Shown here piece after piece: positions 57,101-64,000 of a DNA stretch of 64,000 bases. The stretch spans positions 47,414,079-47,478,078 of the forward strand of contig CM049309.1 of NCBI GenBank assembly GCA_026874595.1, in the 5' to 3' direction. This DNA is from Sipunculus nudus. Taxonomy: Eukaryota > Annelida > Sipuncula > Golfingiida > Sipunculidae. Every line of letters starts with the position of its first letter. Within the stretch, counting starts at the first letter, position 1. The translations under genes were made by a program, and so were the position numbers. The notes beneath the pieces were generated by a model that saw only the letters and a list, made by a program, of their open reading frames with translations, made no database searches and was not told the origin of the DNA.

Positions 57101-60100
57101 AGCTATATATCACATATATAGCTATCTAACTTTCCGTAGCAAAATTGAATAATCGTAAGAGTATCGTCAACAAGCCGCAGATCAATCGTGGAAATATCGT
57201 ACCAGTATCTTAGACGTCGTCACGGAGCCGTGAACATTCTTAAAAATGTCGTGTCATATCGTGCTGGCTTCGTGTCACTGTCGTAGCCAATCGTACTGGC
57301 ATCGTACTCCTTTCGTACAATATCGTGGTCGTGATGGAATTTTTATCACTCGACAGGCCGATTGGCCACGAATCGCCACGAATTCAACATCGTGGCGATT
57401 CGGCGTCAAATTCGTGAAAGTGGGAACGGGGCTTAATTCGCGAAAGTGGGAAGGGGTTTAAAAGATTTGAACCCACACCGTCTAGGATCAGTAATAATAC
57501 ACACTAACCATTTGACAAGTGAGACTGGTCTAACCGTCAATCCTGTTTCTTTTATTTGTATATGTAAAGTGAGACAGAGCTTCCACTGGGGGGTCTTGCT
57601 TTTAATCCACAGACTCTTACTATGCTGTAACACGTCACTCGTTTAAATTCAGTCTAGCTGTAATAACAAAGTTGTGACATAAAATGCAACATTTGTAAAT
57701 CTGATTGTAAATCTTTATCTTTGGTTTATAAATCTAACAATTTTCTCAAAATTCCATCGAAGAATACTTTGATTGTCTTTTACATTGCCAAAATCGTCTT
57801 GTTTTTTATTACAAGACATTGGTTTACAAGAAAGATTGGACGTCGGATAATTAATTTCCTCTGCGTCTTTGAGACTACAGTAAATCTAAAGCAGAATCGT
57901 TGTCAATATGAATTTATTCAAATTTTGTAGTTAAAGCCCAAGTGTAAGCATAGAAACGGATCCTGTTTTAAAACGTGAAACGTGAGAGTTAATCATAGAT
58001 GACACGACCACAGTGGACAACATTTCTACTGTGAAACCACCAATAACCCAAATAAATGAGGTCCCATAAAAAGCTATTTTTTTAATATCAGTGGTAAATA
58101 CTATTCCATTTTCAGGTGATTGTGGGAGAAGCAAGTACCCGGATGCCGGGGAGTCTCACGTGATTCCTTATATTGTGGGTGGAAGAGATGCGAGGCTGGG
58201 AGAGTACCCGTATCAGGTAAACAAATAAGAGAAGCATAAAAGGCATGAAACAACTCACGAAGGACAGGTAAAACTGCTACCTGACCACATGGACTTCAAC
58301 GACATTGTATAGAAGTCCAACAACATTGTATAGATATTTTAACACGGGGTATTATTTATAAAGCTTAGATATTTATTCTACAATACCTATCTGATTCTTT
58401 CAGGCAGCAAAGTATACTCACTTTTAATGTCGCTCACCAATCAATGGAATAAGTAATGATTCTATGATAACCCATGGTGCAGCGTTTCTACATAATTTCA
58501 TTAATTTCTTTAGAGTATATAAGACCGGTTGCATAGACAAAGTTACCAGGTTTAAATCCATGGCTTACTCGTGAAAAGTCTGGTTATGATAGTACTGGAA
58601 AAAGTAAGAGACATGCTGTTTCTTTAAGAACATTTTTACTGCAACAGCTTCCTATAAGTCATTATACAACCAGGTAAAGCGATAGGATGTAAAATTCAAT
58701 CTGTTTTTTTGTTTCTGATTTTAGGTGTCCCTTCGTAACCTTGGAAGCCACTTCTGCGGGGCTCTAATTATAAACACCAACTGGGTACTGAGTGCTGCTC
58801 ACTGTACGCAAGACGTGTAGGTTGTTCACATTATCTGTTTCCTGTAATTGTTAACCTTACATTACGTTGTGTCTTTGCAAATGTTAATTAATCCAGATAA
58901 TAAATTGAATTTGTATACAAAACATAGCAAGAATAGGATACCCTGTATCATTATTATGCCTCCCATCCCCCAACTTCACCCCCCCCCCCCTTTGGGTTGG
59001 ATCTTTTTAGCAATACTTAAGGCCGCTTGTTATTGTATATCGCCAGTATAAATATGAGAAATAAACGTCACACCAAGTTTCTATAACTGTAGACTCAGAA
59101 CTGTATGCGTTAATTCTGGTGAGCAGTTCTAGAGGCCTGACTGAAAACACTGCCTCTGTCTCCTGGTTGACATTTTTATAACTAACTCAATTAGACTGAA
59201 AGCACCTTATGAGAAACCCATACACAACCGGGTAAGAATAACGTTGCTGAGCTTTTTCTTCTGACAGTGTCGTGACGGTTGTCCAGGTAGTTGTCGGTCA
59301 GCTCCGCCGCAGTGACGACACTGAACCCTCAAAGGTCGTGCACGATGTCCAACGATTAGTAAACCACCCGCTTTTTGACGAAGTTACAATTGCGAACGAC
59401 ATTTCTCTGATTAAAACAGCCGTCACTATTACAATGAACGATGACGTACAGCCAGCCTGCAGACCCAAAACTGAATCTTACGCTGGTGAAACAGCTGTTG
59501 TCTCCGGATGGGGCACTATCTACCACGGTAAGAATACCCGATCAATTACAGAAGTGACCGGTTACTGTGGTCTATGAGTAGGGGTTCCTTCCATCATAAA
59601 AACAACAAATCTTTAAAAATGTTAGAGAAGTAATTTTCTCAAGAAAAGAACTGAACAGGAAACCTTTACCATTGAATTTTCCACCGACATAATTGAAAAA
59701 AATCTTCCGATACTGCTTTTCTGGCTTAAGGTACCTTACTCCCGGCTAAAGTTAATCTCTAATCTAATACATTGACATTGCATCGGATGGTCCAAACATG
59801 TAAACATTTTGCAGTCAACCATGGTGTCGTAGCATACGAATGGTTTATCTATTGGGCCATCTCCCCTTTCGGACATGGTGACCTTTTTTAAGGTTTTTCA
59901 TTAGTCCTTCTGTGTTGGACCCCCTTTTCCTAAATCCTGGATCCGCCTCTGAATCCGTGCCAGAAAGGGACACCTTGCAAGGATGCCTGCAAAAGAACTA
60001 TGTTGTTAAGGACAGATTCGCTAAAGCCGATCATATCCTCAAAATTTAATTAAAAGCAAATTGTAGAATGTATGCAGAATATGTTTATCACATTCGGATC

Positions 60101-63100
60101 TCACTTATCGATTCGGATCTCATTTGATCTCATTTTAGGATTAATATCAATCCTCCAACATTTTTTGTATATATTATATCTTTTCATGATAGATACTGTA
60201 AATACTTAGGGTATGACAGGTGGTGATACTGTTCCATAGTGTTTCACTCAAGTCTACACCTTTTAGGTGGTGATTTTGGCTTCTTTACACAAATATTATG
60301 TACTGGTTATTTGAGATATGCATGCACTTCAGTATCATATCTGAAGCGGGTATAAAAGTATTACATTAAGTAACTTTATGAAAGGTGCTTAATTCAGAAT
60401 AGATGTATTGTTTTTCACACCTGTTTCAGACAAGTGATTACTTTTATCTTGCAATATTTTACATTTTCACAAAACCCAGAGTGACAGCCATGCGTTACAC
60501 ACCAAATAGATTTTTTTCCATATATTAAAGTCCAGGGTCAATAGACCTCTTTCACGAACAGACGGACTGCGCATAACTAATTGTCGTGTTCGGCTATTCT
60601 GACAAAACGTTGCATTTTTTTGTTAAATGAACCCAGTTACATTCGACTAAAGAATCCTACAGAATATCAAGTGTAAAGCTTTTTTGTCCATCTAACATTT
60701 GAGATATAACGATACGATCCTTTTGGCAAAATAAGAATCTGCACATTCAGTGTCATTCGAGGCAAACAGATGTCATCAGTTCAATGGAAAAGGTCTATTT
60801 CTCTCTGATTCTGTCCCCTGAGCTAACCGAATCTGCTCAAATTTCTCCTTTAAAATTATACATCAACCAGCTGGTCCAAGCTCTGATATACTTCGTTGTG
60901 CTCTCCTGCCGGTGATGACGGACGATATTTGCCGAGACAGTTTCCAGGGTCAGATCTACCCAGGCATGATGTGTGCCGGTCACCTAGGTTTCAACCCAAC
61001 TGATACATGTCAGGTATCAATCTGTGTCAATTTTTTAAGAAGAAAAAAGTATTTCTTTATGATCTGCCCCCATTAAAAAACTTGTAAAATACTTTAATAT
61101 TTAAGCTTTCACCCCGCCCTCTTTTCTCTATATACTTTTCCATGAGAGCGATATTTTATACCTTATCGTCTTGGTCAATACTTTTTTACATTTTAACAAT
61201 ATCAATTCATACTTTTGCTCATTTACATTTGTCGTCGTCTCTGTTGAAAGGAAATTAATTTTTAAAAAATCAGTCAGGGTTCAACAATGGCACAGAAATA
61301 TGGCAAGACATTGTAGGCACAGAGATTAGGCCGGATTAACGCACGAGGGTGACCACGCCCACGTCGGTGATGAATAGAATTATTAGGACAAAACCCGGCA
61401 TGGCATTCACACACACACAAAAAAACAGGATCCGCTAAAATGATTCTGTTCAACAATGATTTATTCGCCTTATTGAAACTAAGTGCCACCTGCTGACCCA
61501 TGGTATTCAAAAGAGAACGAAGAAAATAAAAATAGGCACTGTCGTCATTGTGAACAGGCCAACAGGTTCTTCAAGCATGCTCAGTTACAGAATCAGATAG
61601 CAGACAAATATGATTAACTGACCGCGAGTCTTATAGTCCGTTTCAGCTAAGTTGGCCAATGGGATGTGCAAGAATATCAACCTCAGCCCAATCACTGTCC
61701 CTTGGGAGCAATTAATGGCTGATACGCATCACTCCTCTTATCTTGTGGATATCCGAGTGGTGATGCACGTGTCAGAGGGATATAAAAGAGTTCCACTTAC
61801 AGTCATACAAAATAAGGGTCAATTCTGATATTTTCCCTTCACTTTTGAAATGATCAACATGTTTAAATCAGATCTTCAATTTATATTCATGTGGGTTCCA
61901 CAAAGTAGCATTGTTCCTATGAACACTTTTATTGTTGTTAAGTGGGTAATTAGCAGTGACCCCTGGACTGTCACAGCCCAGGTGGTCACTTCAGCCCTGG
62001 ATAGCTACAGTATGGGGAGCATCTCAAAATCGCAGTTCTTAAGGAGAACATGTCATTATTCCATAATCACATGATCATTATTCCATTTATTGCAGTAATA
62101 TTGTATATTACTTTACTGGCCCCTAACATTTAACTTTAATTACCTGTAGATAACCGAGCACATGGTGAGTACTGGCATGTTGCCCGTCAGTGTCATTTTG
62201 GTGGTATCATAACACTGATTCTGTGCACATGCTGTTTCTCTGACTTGAGTGTTTGAATCATTTAACTTTATTCAGAGACTGTGTAAACGTCAGAATTTCC
62301 ATAGTGCTCTTGATACTTTTTAACTCATATATTTAAATTATTTGTGTGTAAACACAAATAATGGAGGAGCAACGTACACCAAAACAAATGCCTGTCACAC
62401 CCAGAAGAGCTATCAGTTCAGGGAATAAGTATATGAAATGGTCCCCACCCCACTGATTCGGGATGCCCCCAGGAGAGGACTGCTGTTTCGTCATGTAGGA
62501 ACTACTTGCATCGGCCAACTTTGCTGAAACGGATTATAGTAGCCGTGATTGCCTGACTTAGTAAAGACATTTATATTGGTCTTATAAACCTAATTTGCGT
62601 GAGTGGTGGTAAAATCCATGCGGGGAAAGTACTGCAAAGGTCATCCATCCTGTTGCATTGATATCCTGGTAAATATCCGATAATTTTTACGTTAGGCTGC
62701 GAATGATGAATTAACACAAGTAAAATACATGTGAACTCACAAAAAAAACTGAAAATCCGTCTCTATGGTAACGAGTCATTTTCTGCATCGTGTACAAGTT
62801 GTCTATGGTCCAGTTACCTGCGCCACCCGTGCTTTCATCATTCGGTCAGAAATGCGACAAACATGTAGAGGGATTTACCAATATGCCGAACTAAAACGGA
62901 AACTTTCGAACAAAGTAGGTGTTGTTAGAAAGTACTAAATCTTACGATTGGGATGGTTTTTGTCCATTGACAGGATCCTTATATTCCATGAAGAGTTGTC
63001 AAAATGACGAAAATATTTGAATACTCATATAGCGTTACAGTGCGGCCCTCGATGTAAAGGCACTCTCTATGTCATAGGGCCGAAATAGCGCAAAAATCTT

Positions 63101-63314
63101 AGGTAAATGCATTAAACTGACACTTTCTAAAATATTATATTCTTTTTTTTTGTAACAGGGAGACTCCGGCGGTCCGATGGCTATTAAGAGGGGTGGCAGG
63201 TTCACAGTGGTTGGTGTGACGTCATGGGGTGTCGGCTGTGCCAGAGAAACCCCGGGCGTGTACACTCGGGTGTCCCATTACAACCCCTGGATCAACAGCA
63301 TTATCGGTTCCTAA
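54174..63314 (+). CDS. Secreted trypsin-like serine protease, copy 3 (6 exons)
   Basis: Proposed exons: 54174-54228, 58116-58216, 58725-58816, 59268-59527, 60871-61013, 63159-63314. This gives 807 nt and 268 aa, with phases 1,0,2,1,0. The signal peptide is [14 protein letters not shown]-like. The propeptide has Cys21 and ends IPY, followed by mature IVGG. Triad: His78, Asp127, Ser220; Asp214 at the base of the S1 pocket with Gly at 216/226 predicts trypsin-like cleavage. Exon 5 is one codon shorter than in copies 1/2. It carries an extra Cys (ILRCALL) at chymotrypsin position 157, whose usual partner Cys22 is Ala here. It is the most diverged member, with no alignable promoter or introns. Intron 1 is 3.9 kb of repeats. 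The role is probably similar but may be specialised. Confidence 0.92.
54455..54900 (-). pseudogene. 3' end of a LINE (L1/Tx1-like), minus strand
   Basis: A T-rich run (54461-54491) reads on the minus strand as a poly(A) tail. Upstream of it, on the minus strand, a 65-codon frame (54652-54849) ends a polypeptide rich in Lys/Asn/Ile ([20 protein letters not shown], then a [12 protein letters not shown] stretch). It resembles the C terminus seen in the LINE at 20900-21350. 5' truncation is likely; the left and right limits are approximate. Confidence 0.45.
55625..56300. repeat. Large imperfect inverted repeat (arms about 265 bp)
   Basis: Left arm about 55630-55895, right arm about 56035-56300 inverted. 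Matched landmarks are GTCGTATTGTAGTCGT, GAGCATTCGT, CCAAGAAACTGTT, GTGACGACAAAGC and AACATTTCAAAAAT. The right arm lies inside the TTAA-flanked element, so the left arm is a second copy of the same family in opposite orientation. Confidence 0.85.
55927..57432. mobile_element. TTAA-flanked non-autonomous DNA element, intron 1 of copy 3
   Basis: TTAA lies at 55923-55926 and 57433-57436. Inverted termini of about 43 bp start GCCCCGTCCCCACTTTCACG on the left and (complement) GCCCCGTTCCCACTTTCACG on the right. TTAA targets suggest a piggyBac or Kolobok relative. The body is rich in TCGTA/TACGA-type motifs at both ends and AT-rich in the middle, with no transposase. A second, degraded terminus pair (about 56298 and 57437-57460) suggests nesting of related copies. 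Confidence 0.75.
58981..58990. repeat. C-run in intron 3 of copy 3
   Basis: C10 tract; the flanking 67-codon frame is non-coding. Confidence 0.7.
59640..60870. other. Intron 4 of copy 3, nothing recognised
   Basis: No repeat boundary or RNA gene is visible. The exon 5 acceptor is CATCAACCAG at 60861-60870. Confidence 0.4.
61557..61860 (+). promoter_or_regulatory. Promoter-like TATAAAAG inside intron 5 of copy 3
   Basis: GGATATAAAAGAG (about 61779-61791) is a strong TATA box with CCAAT-like sequences upstream (GGCCAATGGG near 61654, GCCCAATCAC near 61687). It may be the U3 of an LTR or the promoter of an inserted element. The 74-codon frame after it (61850-62074) has no recognised family. 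Confidence 0.3.
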
Positions 63315-63339
63315 GTTTGGTTGGAAATGTAACCGTTTG

Positions 63340-63345
63340 AATAAA
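63340..63345 (+). terminator. AATAAA polyadenylation signal, copy 3
   Basis: AATAAA lies 25 nt after the stop codon, matching the spacing in copies 1 and 2. Confidence 0.8.
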
Positions 63346-64000
63346 AGTGTAATAACAAAGGTAAACTTGCTTGGAAATTTCTTAATAATGGTCCTTTAGC
63401 GCACCATTTCAACATTTTCTTAAGTTTTAAGGTGGAAGGACCAGACCCACTTCCGCTGTTCAAGGATTGTGGATAAAGAAACTTATTCCCCACAAGGCGC
63501 TGCGGCTCATAAGTACACTAACTGTTTGCGATACAAAATACTCATACACTATGGCCTCTTCCAACTTTCCAAAAAGATATTGCCAACAGCATATATATTG
63601 CTATAAATCATGTAACCATTGCAGCCAATCATAGAGGATGTTACTTCAAGCACCGGGTCTCGTACGATTGGCCTAATACTCCCCTGTCGTGTAGGGACCC
63701 CAAAAACAAGCCAAGACAAACAGCGTTTGAGATATAAATAGACGGCCTACAGAAAAAGCGATAAAGGTAAAGAGCATACTGAGTCAAACTAGAAGTTATT
63801 ATTATTATTAGTTCGAATAGAAACGACACCTGGCGGAGGGATGGAGCCATATCCTGTGGCTTACATTATGTTTTGTAAAGTAACTATGACAACGGATAGA
63901 ATATAATGCAGACTATTAGAATTAATCAGACTCGTAACATGGACCATCGCAAAAGACTAAAATTTTGCAAATGTCCGATGGCGCTACCAGTCTCTTGCAA
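63346..64000. other. 3' flank of copy 3, nothing recognised
   Basis: No MITE or Penelope-like sequence follows copy 3, unlike copies 1 and 2. Short minus-strand frames here lack motifs. Confidence 0.5.

Noticed and set aside
57246-57646. Short frames at the right end of the TTAA-flanked element
   Set aside because: They run through the inverted terminus and its TCGTA-rich subterminal sequence; no transposase motif is present.

Overview
This is 64 kb of animal nuclear DNA: AT-rich, intron-rich and packed with transposable-element debris. GT-AG introns, AATAAA signals, long (AT)n arrays, GACGGAC/GTCCGTC-rich repeats, tRNA-derived SINEs, a DIRS-order element and Penelope-like elements together suggest a marine invertebrate, most likely a mollusc. 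That is an inference; no species is claimed.

The host content is a tandem array of three secreted trypsin-like serine protease genes, all on the + strand, each rebuilt here from six exons with identical intron phases (1,0,2,1,0). Copy 1 spans 4272-14871 (269 aa), copy 2 27832-35803 (270 aa) and copy 3 54174-63314 (268 aa). All keep signal peptide, propeptide Cys, His/Asp/Ser triad and the Asp at the base of the S1 pocket. Copies 1 and 2 are the closer pair. They share a promoter block of about 245 bp, alignable introns including the same SINE, and a 3' flank with the same MITE followed by a Penelope-like element. Copy 3 is more diverged.

Region by region: 0.4-1.6 kb is a 157-bp satellite whose units carry an AGGTCA-nnn-TGACCT palindrome. 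1.7-3.1 kb is a dispersed AT-rich repeat (relatives at 24.2 and 43.5 kb). 4.0-14.9 kb is protease copy 1. 15.4-17.6 kb holds a MITE, a hammerhead-like motif, a foldback and a broken Penelope-like element. 18.4-21.7 kb is a broken L1/Tx1-type LINE. 21.7-27.6 kb is tandem repeats, an hAT-like MITE and a nuclease-like pseudogene. 27.6-35.8 kb is protease copy 2. 36.3-38.8 kb is the second MITE and Penelope-like element. 39.2-39.6 kb is an hAT-like MITE with a perfect 8-bp target duplication. 41.9-53.5 kb is a candidate giant terminal-inverted-repeat element. Near its right end lies a young DIRS-order (Ngaro/PAT-like) tyrosine-recombinase retrotransposon (48.6-53.5 kb). 54.1-63.3 kb is protease copy 3, whose first intron holds an inverted pair of TTAA-flanked elements.

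The proteases are probably secreted digestive or extracellular enzymes that arose by local duplication. Insertions present in one paralogue and absent at the matching site in another give a natural before/after record. The best leads are a gag-pol junction with a UAG-CUA-G stop context in the DIRS-order element, its missing recombinase HxxR box despite near-identical repeats, the hormone-response-element-like satellite, the candidate giant element, and the non-basic (Tyr) activation site of all three proteases.
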